NCBI GenBank assembly: GCA_001579985.1 | Contig: LRSR01014171.1 | Location: 1 to 41,346 of the forward strand | DNA: 41,346 bases | From: Hypsibius dujardini | Taxonomy: Eukaryota > Tardigrada > Eutardigrada > Parachela > Hypsibiidae | Direction of reading: 5' to 3' | Part shown: positions 31,680 to 41,346 of the stretch, one piece after another | Numbering within the stretch: position 1 is the stretch's first letter | Layout of the letters: every line of letters begins with the position of its first letter | The notes under the pieces: generated by a model | Told to the model about the DNA's origin: nothing | The model's database searches: none | Seen by the model: the letters and a program-made list of their open reading frames with translations, nothing else | Program-made: the position numbers and the translations under genes

Positions 31680-34600
31680 ATGTTGCCCATTGCGAAAAAA
31701 GTCCGCCCTCCGAAGGATCCCAACGCGGAGAAGTTGTACGCCGAGACTGATACGCTTAAACTCCCGCCCGCAGCGGAAACGGTCCACGTGAAGGAGCAGA
31801 AGGAGATGACATATGCTTTGACCAGGGCTCATCGTAAGACTGGCTATCCGCGGCTGCTCGGGCCGGTCGGGGTGAAGAAGGTCCCACCGTATTTCATCGA
31901 TCGCGCCAAGGATATCGCCTTGAAGCTGAAGAGCTACCACAATCGGCATGAGAAGACGCGGCACTACTACGACTCCTGTGCGCATTACGACCCACAGGAT
32001 CCGGACCTCCTGTACCATCAGGGTGTCTACCACGGACAGTTCAATGAGTACTCGAAGACACTGGAGAAGATGGAGCAGTGCCTGCAGATTGATCCGCGGG
32101 ACCACCGGGCGCTGCTGCTGAAGGCGGACACGCACTTTCGGATGTGTGACTTTGAGACGGCGCTGTTGTGTTACTTGCAGGGGATTAATTTGCGGTACCC
32201 GTTTAAAAACTGGTTTCTCGATGGGTACTACAGGACAACGGCGTTACTTTACGATCTGACTTGTAAGTTGAGATATGCGACTGGGATCGAGTGCCTGTTT
32301 TACTGCACCTTTGTCTATGTCCATGTCTCTGTCTATGTCTATGTCTATGTCTATGTCTATGTCTATGTCTATGTCCATGTCCATGTCTATGTATATGTTT
32401 ATGTCTATGTCTATGTCTATATCTATGTCTATGTCTATGTCTATGTCTATGTCTATGTCTGTGTTTATGTTTATGTTTATGCCTATGTATCTGGCTATGT
32501 CTACATGCTTATTATAGGTTCATGTCTATGTCTTGCCTGATTAGTGTGTGCGATTTTCATCTTTTTTTTTCGTTTTATAATTCTGTCGCAGCTTGTCTTG
32601 CATTTGTCTGCATTTCTGCTTCCGTAATCATATGAGTTATAACCAATGGGAATTAGCATGTACCGATTAATGATTTGCTGTTGATCTTAGGCGGTGAGAT
32701 TCCGTTATATTACGGAGGTAATATGAAGGTATTCTACCGTCTGGTTCAGGGTCAGGAACGCAGGCCGCAGCGCCTGTTTAACGACACATACAAGCACTAC
32801 GATGAGCTTTACCCACTCGAACCCAATCTGACCGGTGCACAGGAGGAGATCAACATGTTCCACGTCTCCAAACCGAAACCGCCGAATCATGTCCAACGTC
32901 GAATATGGATCGCCGCTATCCAGCAGCTGAAGGGCGCTCGTAAATGCCTCGGCTCATTTTATGACTGCAAAGTAGAGATCGAGAAGTACCTCATCAAGCA
33001 GGAGCACTTTTTGCCGCGTTTCGGACGTGCCAATCAAACCGAGAAAATTGACCGTGCTTTGAAGTATCTTCGCGCTCGGATCGACAAATTTGAAGTGATT
33101 TGCACGTTGATGAAGAGTCGACAGATGAGATCCAACTACGGCAAGCCGATTGATTGGCTCTTGGAATATGGACGCTGGATGGCGGAGAAGGCGGTGGTGT
33201 CTTCGATTCCGCCAGCGAGGGTCGGCGGTCTTCAGAATTCGCGATATAAATGGGCTCTGTCGCAGACGTTGTTTGATATTCGGGAGAAACCGTTGGATGT
33301 TTGCTGGGTGCGCAGGCATGGGCGGAGTACTCGGAGCAGCCATCTGTTGGCGCGAAGGCGGCCGTGGAAATATATGTGTGGCTATAAGTCGGCTCAGAAG
33401 GGGGCTTTGGCAGCGTTGCGATCGGGCGGTGATGAATGGCCGTTTATGCAGAAGCTTAAGACGAGGGTTTGGGATGAACTGGGACAGCATGCCCCACCTC
33501 CAGGTAACAGACCCTTCAGGCGCAGACACAGAAAGAGACTCATACAGCCAGAGCCACAGACACAGACACAGACACAGACACAGGCACAGACACAGACACA
33601 GACACAGACACAGACACAGACACAGACACAGACACAGACACAGGCAGAGGCAGAGGCACAGACACAGACACAGACACAGACACAGACACGATCACAGGCA
33701 AAGGCAGAGGCACAGACAGAGACAAAGACACAGTCCGTACATGCAATGACAGATGAATTTTGCAGGTGAACTAAAAATACCGAAGCACATCCGTGAAATT
33801 AAAAAGCAAAAAGACGCATACGAGAAGATCCGCGATGACCTGGAAAAGGCCTCAAAACTTTCAATGCCACCAATTCCCAACGTAAACAAAGGAAAACTAT
33901 ACTACGACCCCGAGGTGAACGAGAAGCAATGGGACGAAAACCGGGAAATGGTAAAGAACAGCATTCTGAAACGCAATAAAGTTCCCAGTCTCCTGCCCTT
34001 ACCCAGCGAACAACGACCAATCCCCGTCAACCTTCTGGAGGTGTTTGAGACCAAAGTACACGAAGACGTCGGCGCTTGGGACCAGCGCCGCAAGATGTCC
34101 ATGGAACTGCGGGAGACCTTAGCTAAAGCCGAAGCGGTCAAGGCAGCTCACGCGGCCCATGAAAAGCACGGCCTGTTCGGACCGTCAAAGAGTTCTAAGA
34201 AAACCGTCGTTAAAGTTAAGGCCAAGAAAGAATCAGACACCGACGTCACTGAGGAAGATGATAACCGTCCGTCCGTCGCTGAGGAGCCTGCGGTTGCGGC
34301 GGTTCCAGCGGTTCCAGGCCCAAATGCAGCTGCTGGAGCAGCTCCGGTTGACGGCGAGGTTCCAGCTGATGTCGCGGCGCTTGCCGATGCAGCCCCGAAA
34401 AAGGTTTCCATGGACGACGAGTTTGACGAAATGAAGGGGAGTGATTTGGTTGAAAAGAAAATTAAGCGGCCCATTCGAAGACCCGGCGAACGACCACGCT
34501 TCGACATACTGAATCAGAAGCTCAATAACGAGTACCAGGACAGACCGCGACTCAAACGACGCGTTCCGAAGCGGTCCGACGACGACGACCGACCGGTGAC

Positions 34601-35264
34601 GGTAGTGGCGGAAGAGCGGATGAAAACACCGGAGGAGCTGGAAGCCGAGAAACTTCTCGCAGCACGAGCGGACGACCCCGTCGAAACGGCACGACGGATA
34701 TTTGACAACCAAAAAGCCGCACTCCTTGAGAAGTCATACGCTGTCCTAATGACCTGCACGAAGGTCAGCGAGTTCCTGGAGATTGAGCTGGAACTCGGCG
34801 ACCTACTGGACACGACGTTCCCGCCGAAGAACATGCGGTTTCCGAACGGTGATCCGATCATTCTGAGCGGGTACCCCGCACCGGTGGCCGAGTTCACGAA
34901 GATGATCCCGTCGGAGATATTCGCTAATCGGAAGAAACGCAAGCGAAAGTTCGGTGGCGATCGCGCGGTCACAGCGGCCGAAGCTCAGTGGGAACAGGAC
35001 GCCGTGGAGAGACTGCTGGCGGAGAAGGGCCGACGGCAGTCGGTCTTGCAAGCGGCTAACTCGACGGCGTATGAGGAAGCCGCCAAGCCGGTCGCAGCTG
35101 CTGCCGCGGCGACGGCTGGTCCGTTAACCGCGAAGGAACCGCCTCCAACGGAAATCCCGACGGAAGTCCCGACGGAGGCAGGTTCAACGCTGGTGTCAAC
35201 GGCTAGTGCGGAGGCGCCAGCGACAATCTCAGCGGAGAGCGGATCGGTCGAGGAAACTAAGTAA
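31680..35264 (+). CDS. TPR protein resembling outer-dynein-arm docking factor TTC25/ODAD4, about 964 aa
   Basis: Three exons join in phase: 31680-32262, 32691-33503 and 33766-35264. Exon 1 encodes TPR helices at about residues 100-180 ('DPDLLYHQGVYHGQFNEYSK', 'LLLKADTHFRMCDFETALLC'); the second resembles the TTC25 segment around 'KAETLYTMGDFEFALVFY'. Exon 2 is helical and basic. Exon 3 contains 'NKGKLYYDPEVNEKQWDEN', then an Ala/Pro/Val-rich acidic linker and a charged helical C-terminus ending in a Thr/Ala/Pro/Glu-rich tail. TTC25 helps dock outer dynein arms on ciliary doublets. Human TTC25 is about 670 aa and I see only partial similarity, so the name is tentative; another axonemal TPR protein is possible. 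Both introns are mostly microsatellite, and the ACAGAC one stays open in frame (Gln-Thr repeats). Confidence 0.5.
32312..32500. repeat. (TCTATG)n hexanucleotide array in TPR-gene intron 1
   Basis: About 28 TCTATG-like units with TCCATG and TTTATG variants lie between the exons ending 32262 and starting 32691. Because the period is a multiple of three, all plus frames stay open (Val-Tyr, Met-Ser and Cys-Leu repeats). Confidence 0.93.
33555..33732. repeat. (ACAGAC)n array in TPR-gene intron 2
   Basis: ACAGAC units with GGCAGA variants fill the intron 33504-33765. Confidence 0.93.
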
Positions 35265-35394
35265 TATGCTTGTCGTGATGTCTTTGTTAGGATTTCTTCT
35301 TTAGGTTTTGTATCCTACCTTTTTTTAATGAAACACGTAGACGGAAAATAGCAAAGATCCAAAATTTGAGGACAAAAGGAACATGGACAACGGA

Positions 35395-35610
35395 GCAAAA
35401 AGAATAATAACAAAAGGAACAGAGACAACGATTCTAAGAGAAACAAAAAAGGAACACGGACAGAGGAACAAAAGGACAAAGGAACAAAGGAACAAAGGGA
35501 CAAATCGGAACAGAGACAACGATTGAAAGAGAAACAAAAAAGGAACACGGACAGAGGAACAAAAGGACAAAGGAAAAAGGAACAAAGGGACAAATCGGAA
35601 CAGAGACCGC
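35395..35610. repeat. Two copies of a roughly 90-bp A/G-rich repeat, 3' of the TPR gene
   Basis: The sequence from GAGAAACAAAAAAGGAACAC through GGGACAAATCGGAACAGAGA is repeated, with shorter AAAGGAACAA sub-repeats inside. It is followed by CGAATAAAC near 35634, a likely poly(A) signal of the TPR gene, so this is probably its 3' UTR. Confidence 0.8.
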
Positions 35611-35872
35611 TATTTATATTTTGGCTTAGCGTTCGAATAAACTGATCCTAAACAACTTCTCCTTTTCTTGGGATTAATTCGGTCAGAGCATTGAGGATTC
35701 TTTAATTGCCCAGAACGAACGTACGGAGAAAGACGAACAGGAAGCTGGTAAATATACTTGCCGAAGTTTCCCAATTAGTTTTTCAATGTCGTGCATGCAT
35801 CCCATTTTTTTGCATTCTGCTCTTAAACGAACGACGCACGACAGAAGCATTACTGTGAAAGGTGATGATCAT

Positions 35873-36342
35873 TTATATCTTTACTCCACTGGCTGCGTCC
35901 TCACGCTTCGCTTTAGCTCGCATCAGGTCAGACCGTTCTTTGAGCAACTTCTCTTTCTTCGGGGTTAATTCGGTTAGAGTCTTGCGGAGCAGTTCTTTAT
36001 CTCCGGGATCGTATATGCGAAGAAAGAAGCGATATCGCAGCCATTCCCAGGGGTCCACAGGCCGCTGCTTTTCCCGCTCCAATCGGGCGAATGTGTGGGT
36101 TATCATTCGAGTAGGCCGCAGTTCTGCAGGAAGCGGGGAAAGTCGACTTGATCGTTTGTCGTAGCACACGGCGCGAACGACAGCTTGTTCAGCAGTTTCG
36201 GATTGGGTGCTCTGACAATTCCTTCTGTGGGTAAAGCCACGGGAATGGGGGCGACACCGTGAGCGGCCTTATGTGAGGATACTGCATCGTTCTCTCCGTT
36301 TCCGTGACCTTTCTTAGGAAACGTCGAGGGCTTGGGTGGCAT
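35873..36342 (-). CDS. Small basic unidentified protein, frame-joined
   Basis: The minus strand starts 'MPPKPSTFPKKGHGNGEN' at 36342 and runs to about 36170. A second frame then carries 'MITHTFARLEREKQRPVDPW', 'EWLRYRFFLRIYDPGDKELL' and a Lys/Glu-rich coiled tail to a stop at 35873. The two frames join cleanly if the 23-nt GT-AG segment 36147-36169 is removed; otherwise a single-base indel would be needed. That predicts about 148 aa. The Trp/Tyr/Phe-rich helix followed by a charged coil is the only distinctive feature. I know no family. It converges on the TPR gene. Confidence 0.5.
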
Positions 36343-36526
36343 TCTACTCAGAAGTACAGTCTATTCATCGCATTCAAGTTTATCATCATGCGACAGCAAG
36401 TCGTATATAGTTGATGGAGGTTTGGCTGTTGCCATGCCCTCTGTGATGGTGAATTGAACAGCCCAGACTGACCCGCGAATTAGATGTCGAGAGAAGAGCT
36501 GCAAGCGACATACCGGTACATACAGC

Positions 36527-36800
36527 TGTGACGGAGTTACTTCTTCAGCCCACGCCCATTCCAGCGCGCCCACTCATAGACTTCCCATGTGTGGGCGCAT
36601 GGGTTTGCGTGTGGGCGCATGGGTTTTCGTGTGGGCGCATGGGTTTTCGTGTGGGCGCATGGGTTTGCGTGTGGGCGCATGAGGTTGGGTGTAGGCTGAA
36701 GAAGCTGTGACAGAGTTACTTCTTCAGCCCGCGCTCATTCCAGCGCGACCACTCGTAGACTTCACATGTGGGGGCGCATGGGTTTGGGTGTGGGCTGGAG
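36527..36800. repeat. Tandem duplication of about 180 bp containing a 20-bp minisatellite
   Basis: AGCTGTGACGGAGTTACTTC and the following 60 bp (near 36527) recur at about 36703 with few changes. Between them lie about five copies of a 20-mer, GTGTGGGCGCATGGGTTTKC (36588-36690). A minus ORF at 36361-36573 overlaps the left copy and is not otherwise supported. Confidence 0.85.
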
Positions 36801-37182
36801 AGAAAACACACATGCGGTGTTGGTATTGTATATTACATATCTGAACTATTTCCGGTAGCGATATGCAGGGCCAGACGGAATTGTTTGAGACTAGAAATTT
36901 CAGCCAACAATCGCCCTCAATCTTAGCAGATAAGCATTCAATGATTAAGGCGCGAGATATCGCAAAGGTCTCCGCCATCACAAAAACCATAATCTCCATC
37001 CTGATTCAAGTACGAATTTCTCAATTCCTTGTCCTCTCTTTACTTTTACGATTTGTTCGTGCGTGCAGGGTTTTTATCGTCCTATACATAAAGCCTCCCA
37101 CTTGTGCTTTCATTTTGTGTCCGATTATTTTGTGTCATTTATCAATCCCTAAATTGGTAGAACCCGCACAACTCCATACACA

Positions 37183-37541
37183 ATGCATGCTGTAGCAATT
37201 GTATCCGCCGTTCTCCTGGCCCTGGTTGCTGTGAGTAGTGCCCAGCTTGTTGGTAAGTCGTCATCCCAAAACTGAACACAATCGTGCACAACACTCAGGA
37301 TGTGATTCATCTTACTATGTTGCATTATATATAGTTCCCGATGGCTCTCAAGTGCATCACGCCTGCAACGTGAGTACCATGCAGGAGCAGTGAAGTGCTC
37401 TTGCAGTTACAGAGTAGTCGATTTATCGCCTCTTTGATGTAAACTATTTGTTTCACATTTCAGACAGACAGACAGACAAACAAACAAACAGACAAACAGA
37501 CAAACAGACAAACAGACAAACAAACAGACAGACAGACAGAC

Positions 37542-37639
<98 letters not shown>

Positions 37640-38097
37640 GTAGATAAACAAATAGGGTGAGCAGTAAAGTCTTCATGCAGATACAGAGTAGTTGATTTAT
37701 CGTCTCTTTGACGTACACTATTTTTCCCGCGTTCCAGACTGTTCGCTGCCGTTCCGGCTACCGGTGTATTGAACGACAGGATACCAGCCAATTCTGCATC
37801 CTGATCGGAATATGCCCCAAGGTCGCACAATGTGTTCGTAAGTGCATGGCATGACTGGATGACGGTTTTCCATTCGTTATAATGAAAATTCTGGTAATAC
37901 TGTTTGTGTGACTGACTACTCTTTGTGCAGTAAACCACTTCCCTCTGGAGGATGAGCGGACGAGTCCTCTTCAGTGCCCGTCTACGGAAGGCATGTGGGG
38001 AATCTGTGTGGAACAGTGCTCGTCCGACACCGACTGCCAGGCCGGGTTTAAGTGCTGCAACAACGGTTGCGGTCACTCCTGCCTGAAAGCAGTATAA
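37183..38097 (+). CDS. Secreted single-WAP-domain protein, 123 aa
   Basis: Four exons join in phase: 37183-37252, 37335-37369, 37738-37837 and 37931-38097. A signal peptide is clear ('MHAVAIVSAVLLALVAVSSA', cleavage likely after Ala-20). A Cys-containing middle section follows ('CRSGYRCIERQDTSQFCIL'). The last exon holds a WAP four-disulfide core with eight cysteines ('CPSTEGMWGICVEQCSSDTD', then 'CQAGFKCCNNGCGHSC'). WAP proteins are typically secreted protease inhibitors or antimicrobial factors; which applies here cannot be told. AATAAA at 38119-38124 is a good poly(A) signal 22 bp after the stop. Confidence 0.9.
37463..37650. repeat. (GACA)n/(GATA)n compound array in WAP-gene intron 2
   Basis: GACA and AACA units give way to about ten GATA units and then GACA again, all inside the intron 37370-37737. 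An almost repeated motif (GCAG.TACAGAGTAGTNGATT) flanks the array on both sides (about 37403 and 37678), suggesting a duplication around it. Confidence 0.92.
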
Positions 38098-38354
38098 TCG
38101 TTTTACTCTCCAACCCTGAATAAAGTCATTGAGTTGCGGACCAGCACCAAAGGGCTATATATTTTTTACTTGGTTGCGCCTCATATATTCAGTCCTCGAC
38201 AAGAACATTTGTAGCTCTCTGCAAACACGATTCAAGAACAAAGTGGAACATGCTCTAGCTACAACATATGCAATAAAGCGGTTGAAAAACAAGGCCCTGA
38301 AAAATGAAGGAAAAAAAAGATACTTCCTTTAATGCCTGAATTTCATTAGCGTGG

Positions 38355-38364
38355 CAGACAGACC

Positions 38365-38429
<65 letters not shown>

Positions 38430-38580
38430 ACTGACAGACACACAGACAGACACACAGACACACAGACAGACACACACACAGACACACAGACAGACACACA
38501 GACACACAAACAAGCAGGCAGACAGGCAAGGAGACGGACAGACAGACGCACAAGCAGAGGCACACAGGCAGGCACTCGGT
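38355..38580. repeat. (GACA)n/(CACAGACA)n array downstream of the WAP gene
   Basis: About 45 GACA-type units with CACA interruptions make up the array. It lies in the convergent spacer between the WAP gene and the minus-strand gene ending at 38854. Confidence 0.93.
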
Positions 38581-38853
38581 TTCTTTGTGTGTCGACGTGC
38601 CTTTGTGTCTGCTTGCCTTGTTTGTACAGCCAAGTTTGTCCCGCATTCTCCGACCGGAAATCTTCTACTCTGACGGACATATCATATCTGTCGTACCTAG
38701 CTGATAAGGTTTTAATTCTGAACAACAAGATACTTGAGAATTTCGAGCATTTATTAATGATGACCGTTTGTCACACCAAAAAAAGGAAACAATAACATTT
38801 TCCACAAGGAACCAGAGCGTTGTCTATTGCCTTCTCCGCGGGATCTTCCAGTT

Positions 38854-41346
38854 CTACTCCTCATCACTGCTGCTGTTGGGTTCCTCCTGTCCGGCCGCCT
38901 CATCCACCACCTTCCTCTGAGGTTTCTTCACCTTCTCCGCCGTCGCCGCCGCCGTTGTTGTTCCAGCAACTCCTGCATGCGGTGCCACCACAGTCGGTTT
39001 AACATGCTCTTTGAATGAAACAAACTTGAAGTCCGCCGGTAACCTCTGAATGGCTTCCGGTCCGGCTGGTTCATACAACCACGCGTCAATCACCCGCTCA
39101 TCGTCCGTCTCCCACTCGTCTCCGCTATCGTAGACCACCTCCACCGCATTCTTATCCTCCTCGGTGATGTCATTCAGACAGTCATTGAAATCTTCCAGCA
39201 CTTTCAACGTGCCACTTTCGTCCTTCGTCATCTTTTCAATCTTTCGCGCTGGTTTGAAGCATTCCGGTTCGGGATGGTACCTACTACTGAGAGGGTGGTC
39301 GGTCGAGGGACCGGCCGTTGTCCTTCCCCTGGCAGACTTTAGCGACCCTCGTTGGGCCCCTGCTGACACTCGTCGGGCCCCTGCTGATTTGGGCTCGCCC
39401 AGGTCCTGGTCTTTCTTCGGGGATAAAGTGACAGCTGCTTGAATGACAGCCGCTTCCTCCGTTTTAATGGGCGGCGGGATGGCGTTGCTTCGAAGCGGGA
39501 TGAGGTCGTTGTGTAGGGCGGTCGTCTGGTACGTGTAGGGAGCTCGCCAGATATTCCGTATCTGAAGGGTGCAGCGATCGTTCGGACGTTCCTTCAGGTA
39601 GATCTTCACTTCTTTCCGGCGAAGTTCCCAATCCTCTTTCACTCGGTCCGACAGGAGGTTGTCCTGTTTGACGATGTTATCGGTCAGACGAGCTCTCCAC
39701 GCGGCCACGGCCAGAGGCATCTCGCTGGATCGTAAGAGAAAGCTATCAAAAAGTTTCCTCAGGGTGTTTTCACGTCGTTCGTCGAGGAACTGTTTGCGAA
39801 TACTTTCGTCTTCGTCGTCACGCTCGACTTGAAGTTCCACAACCTGTAAGAGGAACGATTAAAGACCATACACGTATATTTTAGCAATAAGGACTGTTTG
39901 TCTACTTTTATTTTATGTATTCAGTTGTTAGGAAGCATTGCCGCCATAAGCCATGCAAATATTTTTTCCCGGATAAATCCGGATTCAATTTTTGTGTCAA
40001 GTTCTTTTCAACCTATTTGGATGAAAAAACATGCCATTAATTCCCTTACCCTCTCGTGGACATTCCGATCCAGACTCTTGAGCTCCGACGCCCACAGTCC
40101 ATTTACAAAGGCGGCAATCTTGGGCTCCAATTCACTCTCCCGCTCCGCTCGCCACCGCTCAAACTCCGCCAGCTTGGCCTTGTGCCGCTCCAGCGCCAAA
40201 TCATGTTCCGCCTCGAGGAAGGCAAGATGGAGCTTCGCATCCTTCTCCGCCCGCGACGCGTCCACATACGAGCCACCGACCCCGCCCTTCTTCGCACCGA
40301 GCGCCGACTTGGACGCATTGACCGCCGCCGACTTGGACGGCCGAGTCTCAGACACCTTTTGCTGCGACTCATCCTTCGAGGCGGGGCGACTCTTCATCTT
40401 CTCCTCTTCAGTGTGAACCTCATTGGCCGGTTTTGTGACCTTCTTCGCCTTAGAAGCCGCTACCTTGCCCGTCGGAGAGATCGCTTCCTCCAACAACTTC
40501 ATCTTCTCCCTTGCTTTTATCAGGTCCACAGACAGAGCCGGCTCTTCCGGTTTTGTATCACGACAAACCCGCTGGAAGTACGTCAAAAGGTCCGAGGTGT
40601 ACGTGGAAGCCCGTTTCAGAACGAACTCCATGCTTCCCTTTAGGAGTTCATTTTTCTCTTCAATCGGGGTATAGTTTATCGGGACGGAAGGCTTCACATG
40701 CGCCATGGCTTGCTCCACTTTTGAGATCTCCCGTAAAAGGCCCTGTTTGATGTGAATGTTGTGGTGACTTCTTTGAATGGCTTCTCGCAGGTCTCCAATT
40801 GAATAGTTCCATTCTGGAGATTTCTGTTCCATCGCTACTGGACAACTCGGTTCGATCGGTTGGTTAGCAAAAATGACTGCTGTGGCGATCCAATCGTTGT
40901 CCAATGCGTGTTTCATCCATTTCTCGTTAAGGGCGAATTTGTTGGCTTCTTTGTCGGCGTCGGTCGTCCCGGGAACGGACCGTTCCGGCTGCGACAGCTC
41001 CGGGTTGAGCTCATACTTTTTCTTCTTTAGTTTCTTGGTCACGGTGTCCGATTGAACGGCTGAGGATGCCATCAGTTCGTTGTTGATGACGACCATGGGG
41101 ATCCAGTCGGTGTCGATTTCGGTGGTTACTTTGACGCGCTTAGTCTTGCCGAGGAATGGGAGGGATGTGTCTTTTGGATCTTTCGGGGACGGAGAGTTGT
41201 CTTGCGCAACTCGAGCTACTGGGCGGTCTAAGCAGGAAGCGTTTACGTCGAGAAGTTTATTTCCGGTTGGGGTGGTTTTCTTGCAGGATGACGGGTAGGA
41301 AGGCTCATCAGAGTCTGGGGCGATGTCATCGATGTGATTAGCAAAA
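38854..41346 (-). CDS. Unidentified charged, helical protein; 5' end outside window
   Basis: Two minus-strand exons join in phase, 41346-40050 and 39843-38854, with a GGTAAGG donor and CTCTTACAG acceptor. The reading frame stays open to the right edge ('DTDWIPMVVINNELMASS' precedes the Met at 41096), so the gene begins beyond the window. Visible are a Lys-rich block, a helical region ('WMKHALDNDWIATAVIFANQ'), a long Lys/Ala/Ser-rich linker, a coiled coil ('LALERHKAKLAEFERWRAER'), a further helical part ('RRENTLRKLFDSFLLRS') and an acidic C-terminus ending Ser-Ser-Ser-Asp-Glu-Glu. I do not recognise the family. An axonemal or sperm role would fit the neighbours but is only a guess. Confidence 0.7.

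Noticed and set aside
32275-32635. Open frames of Cys-Leu, Met-Ser and Val-Tyr repeats
   Set aside because: By-products of the TCTATG hexanucleotide array in an intron of the TPR gene.
33504-33765. Gln-Thr repeat as a coding part of the TPR protein
   Set aside because: The frame stays open, but CAG|GTAACA and TTTTGCAG|GT borders with matching phase make an intron more likely; retention cannot be excluded.
34148-34972. Minus ORFs of 119-159 codons opposite TPR-gene exon 3
   Set aside because: They shadow a long GC-rich plus-strand coding exon.
36361-36573. 70-codon minus ORF upstream of the small basic gene
   Set aside because: It begins inside the 180-bp duplicated repeat and has no recognisable motif; an unseen exon is possible but not supported.
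37453-38076. 207-codon minus ORF over the WAP gene
   Set aside because: It runs antisense through WAP exons and the GACA array; the plus strand has a signal peptide, eight WAP cysteines and phased exons.
6318-38580. Repeat arrays as CRISPR
   Set aside because: They are simple tandem repeats with no unique spacers and lie in eukaryotic introns.
38329-38728. Cys-Leu-Ser-Val repeat ORFs on the minus strand
   Set aside because: They are translations of the GACA array in the reverse direction.
39898-40674. Plus ORFs opposite the right-hand minus gene
   Set aside because: Shadows of a GC-biased coding exon on the other strand.

Overview
This window reads as nuclear DNA of an animal with a fairly compact genome. 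Genes are split by short GT-AG introns (about 65-370 bp in most genes), and the recognisable products are metazoan: a CatSper sperm calcium channel, an ANKMY1-type MORN/ankyrin/MYND protein, a 2-Cys peroxiredoxin, the exocyst subunit EXOC8, an RRM/RGG RNA-binding protein, a PP2C phosphatase, a TPR protein resembling the outer-dynein-arm docking factor TTC25/ODAD4, and a secreted WAP protein. CatSper and axoneme-type genes imply flagellated sperm and/or motile cilia. I cannot fix the phylum from sequence alone; a small-genome invertebrate is my inference. There are no bacterial-style operons, no CRISPR array, and no tRNA or rRNA gene that I could see.

Layout. 1-1.7 kb: 5' and central part of a CATSPER4-like gene (minus), running off the left edge. 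1.7-4.7 kb: gene-poor spacer with tandem repeats, a terminal-inverted-repeat (TIR) element and a solo LTR carrying a nested hairpin element. 4.7-11.0 kb: 15-exon ANKMY1-like gene (plus). 11.2-12.1 kb: truncated miniature transposon (MITE) and an unidentified, frame-interrupted coding stretch. 12.2-13.0 kb: peroxiredoxin (plus), converging with EXOC8 (minus, 13.1-19.9 kb, 12 exons, introns loaded with MITEs). 19.9-23.7 kb: transposon-derived spacer. 23.7-25.0 kb: RRM/RGG protein (plus). 26.9-29.4 kb: nine-exon PP2C phosphatase (minus) with a mariner-like MITE in intron 1 and an inverted copy of part of one exon downstream. 29.9-30.8 kb: unidentified spliced gene (plus). 31.7-35.3 kb: TPR protein (plus). 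35.9-36.3 kb: small unidentified protein (minus). 37.2-38.1 kb: secreted WAP protein (plus). 38.9-41.3 kb: unidentified charged coiled-coil protein (minus), running off the right edge.

Exon structures were built by eye from GT/AG signals, reading phase and remembered family sequences. For CATSPER4, ANKMY1, peroxiredoxin, EXOC8, the RNA-binding protein, PP2C, the TPR protein and WAP, every junction keeps phase, which is the main internal check.

Most notable: a CatSper pore whose filter Asp position reads Arg; a 28-bp tandem duplication that looks like a newborn intron; four frame conflicts resolved by 23- or 28-nt GT-AG segments; an inverted PP2C exon copy; an array of about 25 CANNTG sites at 9-bp spacing; and introns that repeatedly carry GACA/CTGT-type microsatellites. 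I did not find a convincing new multi-gene system.
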